A DNA stretch of 64,000 nt, taken from NCBI GenBank assembly GCA_963971305.1, contig OZ020303.1, forward strand, positions 18,969,184-19,033,183, written 5' to 3'. The notes under the pieces are model-generated. The model made no database searches. It saw only the letters and a program-made list of their open reading frames with translations, and had not been told where the DNA came from. Both the position numbers and the translations under genes were made by a program. Positions within the stretch are counted from its first letter, which is position 1. Each line of letters starts with the position of its first letter. Source of the stretch: Arcuatula senhousia. Lineage: Eukaryota > Mollusca > Bivalvia > Mytilida > Mytilidae. Positions 1 to 13,361 of this stretch are shown in pieces.

Positions 1-131
1 TATAACATATTCATATTGAACATGATAAGGGTTTCAGATCAATTTTTTCTTTCAACTGCTACATAATTTTAAGTGGGTGTGTTTTTGTTATATTTAATAT
101 TGAATCATTTTATGATATCTTTGTATGTTAC

Positions 132-285
132 CTAGAAAAGTTAAGATATGAATCATTATCAGGTTCATCCATATTCTTTTTTCTACTCCTCCCTCTGTGT
201 TCATAAATACTTGGAGCATTCTCATCCTCATCACTATCCAGCTCATCAAAGATATCCAGAGTCCCTTCATCGCCATTGCCAGCAC
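132..285 (-). CDS. ATAD2: ATAD2 exon 15, last exon in window
   Basis: Codes [29 protein letters not shown] and continues to NDSYLNFS, matching the DSEDENALSIFE segment of ATAD2B between the two ATPase-like modules. Donor GTAACA; two bases remain for the next exon outside the window. Confidence 0.93.
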
Positions 286-3200
286 CTTGAAAACATGTGA
301 TTTCAGATAATTCTTGCATGAATATTGACTTAAAAGGTATTATGAATCTTAACTATTTGTAAATCTAAGACTATTTTTTAAGTAGTAGTCCATCTAAGAT
401 TCATGCAAAATTGAAGAAATTTAACTATTTGTAAATCTAAGACTATTTTTTAGTAGTGGTCCACCTAAGAATCATGCAAAATTGAAGAAAAGTGATTCAT
501 CGATAAAAAGGCTACAGTGGTTTATATTTAACGAAAGATAGTTCAAAGTATATAAAATAAGAAATAAATAACAATTTGCTCATAGCTGCCTGGTCCTGGG
601 AGAAATTTTGCCATTTTGTTACAATGGTTTCTATTGAAGTTATTGACAATTTTAAGAGGTATCTTCCTTTCTTACATTTTTCCAATGCATTCTATATATT
701 TTTTTTCTCTCAGGACCAGGGCTAGTTTGGAAAAAGAGCACAAAAGATCAAAGCAGGGTGCTAGTAGAGTAACACTTCCAAAATAAATAGGTGTAGGTTT
801 TTCACCCATGAATCGCTCTTTGCATGATTCTTATAAAAGTGGTACTTAAAATCTTGTATGCTCTGAATTTACCTGGATTAAGTGTTTTCATACTTTAAAA
901 ATAACCAATGATCTATTCCAGAAAAATATGTTAACATACCAATTACATGTATAGACCAGCATCTCAATTACCAAGGTTGAACATGCAAAGTCTAATAGTA
1001 AATTTATATATTTCAATTTTTTTCTCAAACAGAAATTCACATCTTCAATACATATCTAATCAAAGTTTAAAAGCTGTGCAGCATGTAGATTACACAACAC
1101 TGAGTGACAATCCAACGTACTAGCAGACACATGGATTTGAGAAGTTACTAGAACTGCTTTTACTGTTGGAGATTTAGGAGAAGACTAACTTTTAAAATTG
1201 AATACAAACCTGGGAGATCCATGCATGACAGCTGAGTGTAAACTGATGGAAAGACTTTCTGTACAACATCTATACAATTCTTGAAAACATTCCTCAATAA
1301 AGGCTGAATCCTCAAAGACAAAGCTCTTGCAGGAGAGGTGACAGAGCGTTGAGAAGCTGGAACAATACCCTGCATAGCCTTGAAGAAGTCTTTAGCAGCA
1401 AGGTTTATTGTGGATACATCCAGTTGTAGTTTTTCAGATGTTGTATAAATCTGTGGATACCTCCTTCTCAGGGCCAACAAAGAGGCCTCAGTACATAAAG
1501 ATTTCAGGTCAGCTCCACAGTATCCTTCAAGATATACCAAAATAAAAAGCTACGCCGAGCGCAGCATGATACGACCGCAACAAGTTGAACCCTGTACATT
1601 GGAGGCCAAGTATGGATAGTCCATTGCTTTGGTCACATGAAGCCCATGGTGGACTTACAAAGCTTTTTGACACATGCATCCTGTGGTGGACTTAAAAATG
1701 CATTTTTGACACATTTATATTTACATCAACATCTAATACAAAAAGCCTTATATATACATGTATTAATATACAATTTTGGCCCTTTGACCCCTAATTTCTC
1801 AAAAACAGTAAAAATATTGCAAATCCGATTAAAAAGTAAGGCAGAAATATTCACAAGGAATCCAATGAAAAAAAGATTTTGAAAATCGAACCACAAATAA
1901 AAAAGTTGACTTTATGGGCGTGGCCTGTCTTAAGCCTCCCTGTAGCAATGTAATGGTGAAATACATATCAAAATCATTGACACATTAAGTAGATAGAATT
2001 TAATGATGAAATCAATAAAAAAAGAATTTTCAAAATCGAATGAATGATAAACATTCTACAACAGGTTTATCAATACACCCATTTTAGCCCTTTTTGGCCC
2101 TTTTTTCTAAAACAGAAGGGGCCACAAACCCCAAATACAAAACCAACATTCCTTTAGTGGATATAATCATGATATTAAAACTTCATAACAATTGGAAGGC
2201 CCACTACAACTTAATTTTTGGTTTAAATGACAAACTTTAAAAAACGGCGTTTTTGGCCCCTTTGACCCCTCAATTCTCAAAAACGGTAAGAGATATTGCA
2301 AATCTGATTGAAAAACGCAGGCAGGGATTTGCAAAAGGATTCCAATGAAAAAAAGATTTTGAAAATCGGACAACAAATAAAAATATCAATTTTTTGGGTG
2401 TGGCCCCTTTTTGACCCTCAGTAGCAATGTAACGGTACAAGATAAATCAAAGCCGTTGATACATTTTGTTGACAGAATTTATTGAGGAATACAATAAAAA
2501 AAGAATGATCAAAATCGGATGAAAATTAAACATTCTACAGACGTTTTGTCAATATACTCATTTTTGCCCCTTTTGGCCCTTTTTTCTTAAATGGTAGGGG
2601 TCAGAAACCCCAAATGCAATACCAACCTTCCTTTAGTGGTTATAAACATCATATCAAAATTTTATAACAATTGGTCAACCACAACTCAAGTTATTGCACG
2701 GAAACCAAAGTGTCTACAGACGACGACAACGACAACGACAACGACGACGACAACGACAACGACGACATCGCCATAACATAATACGATCGCAAAAATTTTG
2801 CGGTCGTATAAAAATGTAATTAAAGTTTATTTCTTATTTTATTTATCTAATTGTGGTTACTTTAATTAATCAGGAACAAAAATCCAAAACTTTTCATAAG
2901 TGTGAAGAAATCTCAAGGATTATCAAAGAAGAATTCAAATGTTTCTCTGAATTTTTGTTAACTGCTTGCAAAATTTACAATTTTTTACAAAATGTGTGTA
3001 GTTCAAACAGGTCTATGTTGGCAAGATGGAAAAATGTTAATAAGTTTATCTTTAAAAAGATATAAAATGCCACGCTATAGAAATAATCCTAACCCGGGTT
3101 AGGTTTTTTTTATGTTCCAAAGGAAAACAAGAATATGTCCAAAAGACATAATGCCCCATCTCGCAACATTTAATTTTTTCCACAATCACTAAAGCATCAA

Positions 3201-6200
3201 CATGGTTGCTATTAAAGCACTTGTCAGTCAGAAGGAATGGACTATAACTTAACCATTCTTCTATAAGCGGTCATTGCCAGCATCCGAAGCATGCATTGTG
3301 CTAAGCATCACTTGGTGCACCTACCATACCAATATAGTTGATGTGGCACATGTCAGTAAAAAAAAGAATGATCTTTATCCATTCTTCTATAAGTGGTCAT
3401 TCATGCGAAAAATATAGGTCACAGCCAGCATCCGAAGCATGCATTGTGCTTAGCATCACTAGGTGCACCTACCATACCAATTTGGTTACTATGGCATTTG
3501 TCAGTAAGAAGGAATGGACTTTAACCGTTCTTCTATAAGTGGTCATTCATGCGGAAATTATAGGTCACTGCCAGCATCTGAAGCATGCATTGTGCTTAGC
3601 ATCACTAGGTGCACATACCATACCAATATGGTTGATGTAGCACTTGTCAGTTAGAGGGAATAGACTTTAACCATTTTTCTGTACATGATCATTCATGCAG
3701 AAAATATAGGTCACATCCAGCATCTGAAGCATGTAATGTTCTTATCATCACTAGATGCACCTACCATACCAATATGATTGATGTGGCATTTGTCAGTAAG
3801 TGCAAATTTGGAAATATGGGATTTGGGTAGGACATCCGAACGGACGGACGAACAGACCCGAACACTATATGCCCCTCTACTTTCGTAGATGGGGCATAAA
3901 AATACAATTTTTAGACAAACACACCAACTGTCTTCTCTGCTAGTTCTCTAACAAAAGGATCTGATAATCTAGGATTCCATTCTTTTGTATGAATATGTAG
4001 TATCTGTCTTCTTGCCTAGAAAGACAAATAAAATAGAACATTTACATACAATGTAACAAAAATTAACAAAGATTGTATCAAAACCATATTTACTTGTTCA
4101 TATTTTCACATACAATGTAGCGATACTTTTGGGAATTCCTGTTTTGTGAGGCAAGGATAGACGAGCAAGCAGTCATTTGGGTTTTTAAAATTTTTCATTA
4201 AATTAGGATTAATAATTGTTTAACAATTGAGCATGTGGCTGGACCATATGAAAAGCCCCTTCACTTGTAACGCAATATTTGAATGGAAGATTTCTCATAA
4301 AGAAAATTCTTTAAAAAATCCCTTATGAGTCAAACATCTTCTTTTGTATGTAAAAAAAATGAGAAGCAATGTCTATTCTATTCTTGTTTAAATATTTGGT
4401 GAACAGATTGAAAAATTTCAGCAGGACAAAAAGTTATTTAAAAGAACTAAGAATTGTTGGCATTAAATCTTAAATCCTAAAAGAGTTATGCACAAGAATT
4501 ATCATATTTGAAGTTAGAATATACAATGCCAATGATCTTATGATAACTTGTGAGAACTTTTTTTTTAACACATTGATCACAAAACCATTTTTATCCTTTT
4601 GTTCAATACTTGAATCCTATATGATTGTATAGTAACAAACCTCCTGAGAAGGTAATGGAAAAAGAAATTCCCTGTCGAATCTCCCTGGTCTCCTTAATGC
4701 AGGATCAATTGAATCAATTCTATTTGTTGCTCCAATGACAACTATTTCTCCTCTACTGTCCAAGCCATCCATTAATGCTAGTAGAGTAGAGACTATTGAA
4801 CTATGAATTTGATCTTGTCTGCTTGATCTAACTGGTGCTAAACCATCAATTTCATCAAAAAATATGATAGCTGGTCTCATTTGATATGCCTAATATATAA
4901 ATATATCAATATGAAATTTACATTGACTCTCTAAACAATTCAGACTAGAAAAACTGTGAGCAGCAACTCACAAATAATGCATTTTTTTTTTTATTTTTCT
5001 GTTGGTGGGGGGTTAAAATGCATTTTTTTTGTGGATGTGTAATGATTTTTTTTTATTGGTGGTGGTGTCTTGAACAAAGTGTGATCCCCCCTCCCCAACA
5101 TCAATTTAAATGGGACAGCCCTTAGTAGTTGCTGAGAAAACTATCACGAAAATTTCATCCCCGCCCGCACGCCCGCCATTCATCATTTTATAACCCAGAA
5201 TTTTCACTCTGTGTATTCTGGCCAAAAATTGTGTGAAAGTTTCATGATGTTAGGGAGAAGTTGTGGATAAAGGACGAATACCCCCTTGATGCTTTCAATT
5301 TTTGTACAAGACAACAATTGTTCTATTCATTCTATCAATAAATCTATGTAATATATAATGTCTGTGGTAAGTTTAAAAAGTCTTGACTAACCCTTTCCAG
5401 GCGAACGATGCCTTGAGGCATCGCCTGACATGCGCCGGACGATGCCTTGAGGCATCGTGAACACGTGGAAGCATGCGTGGAAGTCAATTAGCGGTTTTGA
5501 AGACGAATATCTCTCTTACTACCCATTGGAATGTGCCCAAACTTCGTCCGTTTGTTTATCAATAATAAACGATCATTTTCAGCAAACTAAATGGCAATCG
5601 GTTCATTATTTTCGGAAAACGAAGTCTTTTTCATCTTTTTTTCTACTTTCGATTTACAATATTCACGCCGCCATTTTTAAATAAAATTGATCCAACATTT
5701 GGAGCGTTTTTGAAGGTAAAAGAAGCTGACAATACTTTTTGATTTTAGAAAATGAATTTAAAGTAATATAGTCGTATAAATATTGTTTACATGTTTCCAG
5801 GGGCTGTTATCGAGAGCAAATAAATGGTCATAAAATTGGTGTTTACGTTTGCTCTTCTTCCAAATATGGACAAAGGCGTGGTGATCTTAATTTTGTCCCA
5901 TTAAACGATTAGTTGATCGAACTTATATGAATATTCAAATTTCTCACGGCTTTCTCGGAATCGTATAAATAATATCCAATCATAATATTCGCCTGTAAAG
6001 TAGGACAGTTTACGTCATTTCGTAGTAAAACTTGTAGTAAAAACGTAATGTCGTCTGGTTAAAAATATTGCAAATGTTTGAATCTTCCGATGAAGAATTT
6101 GATGGATTTAATTTTCCGCACATGAAGTTGATCTAGCAAATGAAAGATACCAACAAATCCTAGCTAGAGATGGTATAGGCGATTTTGAAATAAGTGACAT

Positions 6201-9200
6201 TGACAGTGAAGATGAAGGGCATGAAGATCTCGTAGATATTGTTGTAAACAATGCCGGTGATGCCCAAGCAAATAGTTGGCGTAGGGACTTCAGTCATATA
6301 GAAAAAGGTCTCCCACATCTGTTCAATCCTGAAAATATAACTGGCCCTCAAACAAAACTTGGACAAGATAAAGAGCCTCTTGACTTCTTTAATCTCCTTT
6401 TCACAGATGAGATAATGCACTACATTATTGATTGTACTAACAAATATGCAAGGCAACAAATAAATGATTTTCCTACTCAAAATAAAGCAGCTTGGGTCTG
6501 TCCATCTCTTCCCGAAATGAGAGCGTTTATTGGTTTGACATTTCTAATGGGAATAACTAAAAAGCCTGACCTTAAGTCCTAATGGTCCACTGAGAAGCAC
6601 CTTGAGACACCAATATTTTCTCAAACCATGAGTCGAGATAGATTTTTCATAATTATGAGGTACCTCCACTTTGTTGACCCATATGTTAATGTTCCTCAGC
6701 CAGGTCAACCAGGACATGACACACTGTACAAGGTCAGACATCTTATGAACTCTTGCAATGCTCGAATGAAGGCTGAGTATGTTCCCAAAAGGCAGGTCAG
6801 TGTAGATGAGGCTATGGTACCGTACAAAGGTCGTGCTCCCTGTAAACAGTACATGCCAGCTAAACCGACAAAATGGGGAATAAAGATGTGGGCATTAGCT
6901 GAGTCCGACACAGGTTATATGTCTTTTTGCGAGATATACAGCGGCAAAACTGATCGTCCAGCAACAGGCTTGGCTACCTCTGTAGTTAAGTCGTGTTTAG
7001 ATGGTGCCGGTCTCAGTGGCAGAGGTTATCATGTGTACATGGACAAATTTTTTACCAGTCCAGCCTTATTCCATGACTTATGTGAAAATTATGATACACA
7101 TGCTTGTGGTACAGTGAGGAAGAGTCGACGTGATTTGCCAAAAGATATAATGGTAAAAAAGCCTGATGGAATAGCTAACAGGGGTGATTGTCTCTTTCGT
7201 CAAGATGGTCCTATTACAGCAGTTGTTTGGAAAGACAAAAAACTTGTATCTGCTATCTCTACTATCCATGACTTTTCCATGACTGAAGTGCAGAGACTTG
7301 TTCAAGTAAATGGTCAGTTTACGAGACAGCCTATCGCTTGCCCAAAGTTGATTAGTGATTACACTAAGTACATGGGTGGTGTTGACAGATGTGACCAATT
7401 TACCCAGTATTATGTGTTTAGTCACAAGACACTAAGATGGCCAAAGAGGGTGTTTTTCAGTATGATGGAAATCTTGAAGTATGATGCTTTTAGGTTATTT
7501 CTACTGTCCCCTTATCATCAGCCTGCGCCTAACAAACCATCTCTGACCTTTCTTCAGTTCTCTGAGAAAGTAGCAGTCAGCTTAATCTCTGGATTCACCA
7601 TGAGGGAAAACCACAGGGCAGACCTGCACTTGCACCAACTGAGGCAAGACTAACACAAAGACACCTTCCAGTTGATCTTGAGAAGAAGTCCTGGTGTCAT
7701 GTTTGTTGGGCCAGAGTAGCCAGTGGAAAGCAGGAGAAGAGAGCTCAGACAAAATATGGTTGTAGAGACTGCGGAAAACATCTATGTTTGCCAGGATGCT
7801 TTTCTACTTATCACTCTGTCAAGACATATGCCTGAATCCATTCACCATTATAATTGTTGTTGTTTCCAGTTTTGAGTTCCAGTTGTTTATTGTTAACTGT
7901 TGACTTTTCTTATAATTGAACTTAATTGAATGATATTTTCAACTACTTTGGAAGATTGGATGTTGATGGATGTATGGAACAGTTATGAAAATTGAAAAAA
8001 AAGTAAGCAATTGTCTTGTCTTAGCTACAATTTTAACCCTTACTATGCTGACTTGTTTTTCGATAATAATCTGTCAATGCTGAATTGTTTTAAGAAATCA
8101 TACAAAATATTAGTAGGTTTGTTTAAATTGTCATATCTTGCTTGTTAGTGCTTATTAAAAGCTGAAAATTTGGTATATTATGTTAAAATAATATTTCTAT
8201 GACTCAACATAAAAAGAAATTTTTTGGGGTAAAATCTGGTTACCATGGCAACCGTTTTAATAAGAATTTTTAAGAAAAACTAAGAATTCTTCGAAATGCT
8301 AAACATAAATGAATAGACAAGGAAGAAAAATTGTTGTATGTGAACTTAACACCTATTATAAAGTATTTTTCTATGAATTTATAATAGTCAATACATAATT
8401 TCTTTCTTGTCAGACATTTATGATGCAAATAAAACTTGGCTTTCTTGACTACAAATATTAAACGAAACCAAAAAATGTCTAAAAATGACCACTTAGTTTC
8501 AATTGGAACTGCTTGTCTACTTTAAGGCAGATAATGATAATATTTGGATAGATGACTAAAGGGATGTTTGTTTTTCAAATGAGAAAAAATATTATACTAT
8601 ATGAAGGTCAAAGGTCAAATGTCAAGGTCAAACTCGTATTTTAAAAACAATTATATGTAATAACCATTTTTCCGTTAAAAAAATTGTATTTCATAATCAT
8701 TGAATGCATGATCCTTATGTAAAAAGCCATTATTTAAATGTAAGACATTAACATTATCATCATCCTGTTTTATATTTAGATAGTGGGACTGTCTTTCAAT
8801 ACATTAATTTAAGTGCAGTTGACAAAAAGAACACATTAAATATCTTTAAAAAAAGACAAGGTTGCATGTACTTTGTGCACATTTTATGTGCAAAAAAACC
8901 TTTGAAGCTTCTTGTTTTTTAAAGCATTTTTTTTAACTATGTTAAACTTTTCTTTAAAAAGAGCTTACTGTGTATTCAGATAAAGAGCACAATGATTTTT
9001 TGTCCTATTTGTCATTGTGTTGTGCAAGATAAAAAAAAACAAATGCTAAAAGATCATCATAGCCATCAAGGTGTAATGCAGGTAATTTTTTTATGTATAA
9101 TGTTTTGTTTATTTTTCTTACTCCACAATCTTTAAAAAAAAGATTATTTTTCTTTGGCCATTATTAAATACATTGTACTGTACTACAAAATGTATCTGTA

Positions 9201-12200
9201 AGGTGAATACATCACACGAATCCAGAATATGAAAGACTCGGTTTCAAACAAGTATCTTTCAAGCAAGATGAAGAACAAACGAGTTAAAATATTTTCAATA
9301 CGTTCAATAAAACTAATAAGCATTGAGTTTCACAAATAATGTTTAAATTAAAGTACATGTATATGTAGTGTTCCTCATCAGGTGGCTGGTGTGTTTCATT
9401 TTAACACTTTATTTTATTAACATATACCCTTTAATAAAAAAAAGCATAAAATAAAGATCAACTTCAACAACACATTTCTGGAATTTATTTGGACTTTTCA
9501 TTAAACAGTTTAGGAACCACATTGATACCTTTTGAGCCTTTTATTCAAGTCTGAGTTGGTTCTGTTGGTTTTTTTTTGGTACTCTTAACAGAGGCAAGTA
9601 ATGTTTTTATTCCCCCTGTTGCTTTTTATTCTAGAAATACAACTGTAAATGTCTGTCTGAATGGCAGGCACTTACTAAATACAAGTTCTTCTTGCAACAA
9701 TATTTTTATCACCTTTATTTTTATGACTATATAAGATACATACAAGTAGTCTGCTTATTAATTTAAGTGATCTAGTTTAATTGGATTCTTGAATTTGTGA
9801 TGAATGTAAAGAGTGAAAGAGTGGTCAATAGTCAGTGGTGTGGTTAATGCTTCGAGCTACTAACACCAAGGTTCATGGATGGATCCTCATCAGGTGAAAA
9901 TTTCATGGACCTATTTTCGGAGGATTGGCAAAGATGGTCTCAGGAAGGATGCTAGTCCTTCAGAAGGGTGGAAAAAAAGTTATCCCATGTATGGATAAAA
10001 CAACGGCCCATACAGGTTAAAGACCCCTTTGTAAACATGGTAAAGTATGTATGATAAGAGTAGGCTCAATGGGGGCCTCTTCAAAGGTCATTCTAGCAAA
10101 CTGCAAGCTGGAGAGGAATTCACATAAGAACATTTTTTAAGCTGGTTCCTTATCTAGGGTAAACAATGTTTTAACTAAGAAGTAAGGAATTAAGTAGTGC
10201 AATAAAAAGAATACTGTTTTTGTTACAGATTTTTTAAATTCCAATATTTTATGATAGTTGTGTAATGTATAGTAACAATTGCATGGGACATGTACTGGTA
10301 TATTGTTAGATACATGCAATTAATCAATACTACTGAAAGGTAACATATTCAAATGATTTCAATTATTTTATTACTATTTACTGTTTAGCTACATGTACAT
10401 GTTTCATCAGATTAGATGTATATACATGTACTTCATGGTTTTACATTACTGAATTTTTTGTATTTTAACCTGTAGCATATCCATATCTTCTCCAATAATG
10501 CATTTTGATATGAATAAAGTAACTGAAAACTAGCTCCCAAATGGATACCTAATGTTGGGCTGGACTTTATATATATGGAGAAAACCAGTCTAAATAATTT
10601 CCCCCTTAATGATATATCTTCTTTTTGTTATTTTCTTTAATTTAATGTATTTCGTTCATTATCAAATTCATTCAAACTGTTAGGGTTTGGGCTAACACAA
10701 TATAAAGACCGTGACAGGATGGTGCCCAAGTTACTATCCATATCCAAACCCCTTACTTAAAAGTTTGAAAAATAGATATGGAAGGTGGAATTCATGAGGA
10801 ATATGAGAGCCAACATGAGTGGAAATAATAGATTGTCTTTCCTTCAATGTATGTAATTTGTTCTATACATGCACATTTTTCATTACTAACGATTGAGGAT
10901 CAGGGATCACCACAGTCCAAAATCCAAGGGTGGTGCAAGACTGACAATAAGACTTGTCGCCTACTGATAAAATTTTTCAGTTACATTATTGTAATTCATA
11001 ATAGTGCTATAAGTCTTGTTTTTTTTGCTTTTCTAGTTGTGTTTTGGCTATAAATCACCAAATGCATACAATTTCTATTAAAAAAACTATTATTTAAAGG
11101 AGTAAAGTCAAAATTTAATGTGGAGCTCAAAATTCAAGGGTGGGGGAAAGAAATTCAAGAGTGGGGGAGCACCGCCCTTGAATAGCCTGTGGTGAACCCT
11201 GAGGATCCTCCATAAAAAAAGGACCTGTATCTTGATTTAAGTACTATGGATATCTGATATTTATTTCACACCTCTGTATTTGACCAAGCAGTAACCGTTG
11301 CACTTTTTTCACATCAATTTTAGATAGGAGTAAAACATCTATCACAATATTTTATATTCTTAAAAAATTCTCTCATCTGATGATTCTTCTGTCCTATATA
11401 GTTCCATCATAAAGACCTGTCTAGTAAACCTGACTTGCAAATATCCCAGTGTATTCTTTTAACTTACAACCCTTTGTGTAATATGCTGGCATGCAAGCTT
11501 TAAGGGCATACGATACAGTTACCGTCGCTAAGCGGACTAACGCAACGTCATAGAGGGGCTTTCCGCGAACACGACGTTACAATCGTTCAACGTCATAATA
11601 GATTCGCGGAATAAGTTTTATCCGCGAAATACGGCATTTTCTTTAACGTCATAAACGTATTTGAAATTAAAAAACCACGGTGCGCTAGATCAATCATGCA
11701 CCGTTTCATAAAAGCTGGCGAGAAATCGAGGAGAGAAAATGCTCGCAAAGGTGTTTAGAAAAAAAAATAAAAAGCTTCGCCGAGCGCAGCATGATACGAC
11801 CGCAACATGTTGAACCCTGTACGTTTTAGGCCTAATATGGATAGTCTATTGTTCTGGAAACATGCAGCCCATGGTGGACTGACAAAGGTTTTTGACACAT
11901 GCTTCTCTGATGGACTTTCAACCCAGGGGCTAAAAATATAAATTTTGAATGTTGTATTCTACTCTTTAAAAGAATAATGTTTGGGGAAAACCAGAACCAG
12001 AATTTTTTTTAAATTATGATTACAGCCCCAAAAATTTATTCTTAAATTTAGAATCTCTACCTGACAAGAATAAATTTGCAAAAAAAATTTTCAAAATCGG
12101 ACCACAAATAAAAAAGCCCCATTTGGCCCCTAATTACGTAATAGGGGGAAAAAGGGGGAGTCGCAAAAATTAATTCTTAATTTTGTATTCGCTATTTGAC

Positions 12201-13316
12201 AAGAACAAACATGCAAAAAAAAATTTCAAAATCGGACCAGAAATAAAAAAGTTTCAATTTCGCCCCATTTGGCCCCTAAGTACGTAATAGGGGGAAAAAG
12301 GGGGGGTCGCAAAAATTAATTCTTAATTTTGTATTCGCTATTTGACAAGAACAAACATGCAAAAAAAATTTTCAAAATCGGACCAGAAATAAAAAAGTTT
12401 CAATTTTGGCCCCATTTGGCCCCTAATTACGTAATAAGGGGGGTCGCAAAAATTAATTCTTAATTTTGTATCCGCTATTTGACAAGAACAAACATGCAAA
12501 AAAAATTTTCAAAATCGGACCAGAAATAAAAAAGTTTCAATTTTGGCCCCTTTTGGCCCCTTATTACGTAACAGGTGAAAAAGGGGTGGGGGTCGCAAAA
12601 ATAAATTCTCAAATTTGGATTCGCTACTTGACAAAAATAAACTTGCAAAAAAAAATTCAAAATCGGACCACAAATAAAAAAGTTTCGATTTTGGCCCCAT
12701 TTGGCCCCTAATTACGTAATAGGGGAAAAAAGGGGGGGGTCGCAAAAATTAATTCTTAATTTTGTATCCGCTATTTGACAAGAACAAACATGTAAAAAAA
12801 AATTTCAAAATCAAACCACAAATAAAAAAGTTTTTATTATGGCCCCTTTTGGCCCCTAATTACACAACGGAGAAAAAGGGGGGCGCAAAAATTCATCAGG
12901 TTCATTCTTTTATTGTAAGAAACATTCTTGACAAATTTCACAGCAATAGGCCAACTAGGACCAAAGTTATGGTGGAAACAAGTAAAATATTTGAATTTTT
13001 TTCCCCTTTTGGGCCCCTAATTTCGAAACAAAAAAAGGGGGGACCCCCAAAATCAATCCCATTCATCCTTGTATGGTAAGGAACATCACTGTCAAATTTC
13101 ATAGCAATTGGATAACTAGAACTAAAGTTATTGTGGAAACAAACAAAAAAGTAGTATTTTTGGCCCTTTTTTGGCCCCTAATTTCTAAACGGAAAATGGG
13201 GGGACCCCCAAAATCAATCCCATGCATCCTTTTATGGTAAGGAACATCATTGTAAAGTTTCATAGCAATCGGATAACTGGAACTAAAGTTATTGTGGAAA
13301 CACCAAAAAGTTAACA

Positions 13317-13361
<45 letters not shown>

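Larger units (their letters stand above)
5391..8032 (+). mobile_element. piggyBac-type element 1, decayed
   Basis: Left end CCCTTTCCAGGC (5391-5402), similar to the CCCTTACCATGC end of element 2, preceded by CTAA (5387-5390), a likely mutated TTAA site. Two hairpin palindromes follow (5406-5457). Inside is a broken piggyBac transposase (6074-7835). No matching right end was found before 8033, where the TTAA of another element begins, so the true right end may lie beyond that insertion (after 18220) or be lost. Confidence 0.75.

Noticed and set aside
2591..2776. Plus-strand frame ending in a long Thr run
   Set aside because: Translation of the microsatellite of repeat A1; no supporting homology.
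8033..8048. Right end of piggyBac element 1
   Set aside because: The CCCTTACTATGC end is oriented as the start of an element running rightward and matches the right end of element 2, so it belongs to element 3.
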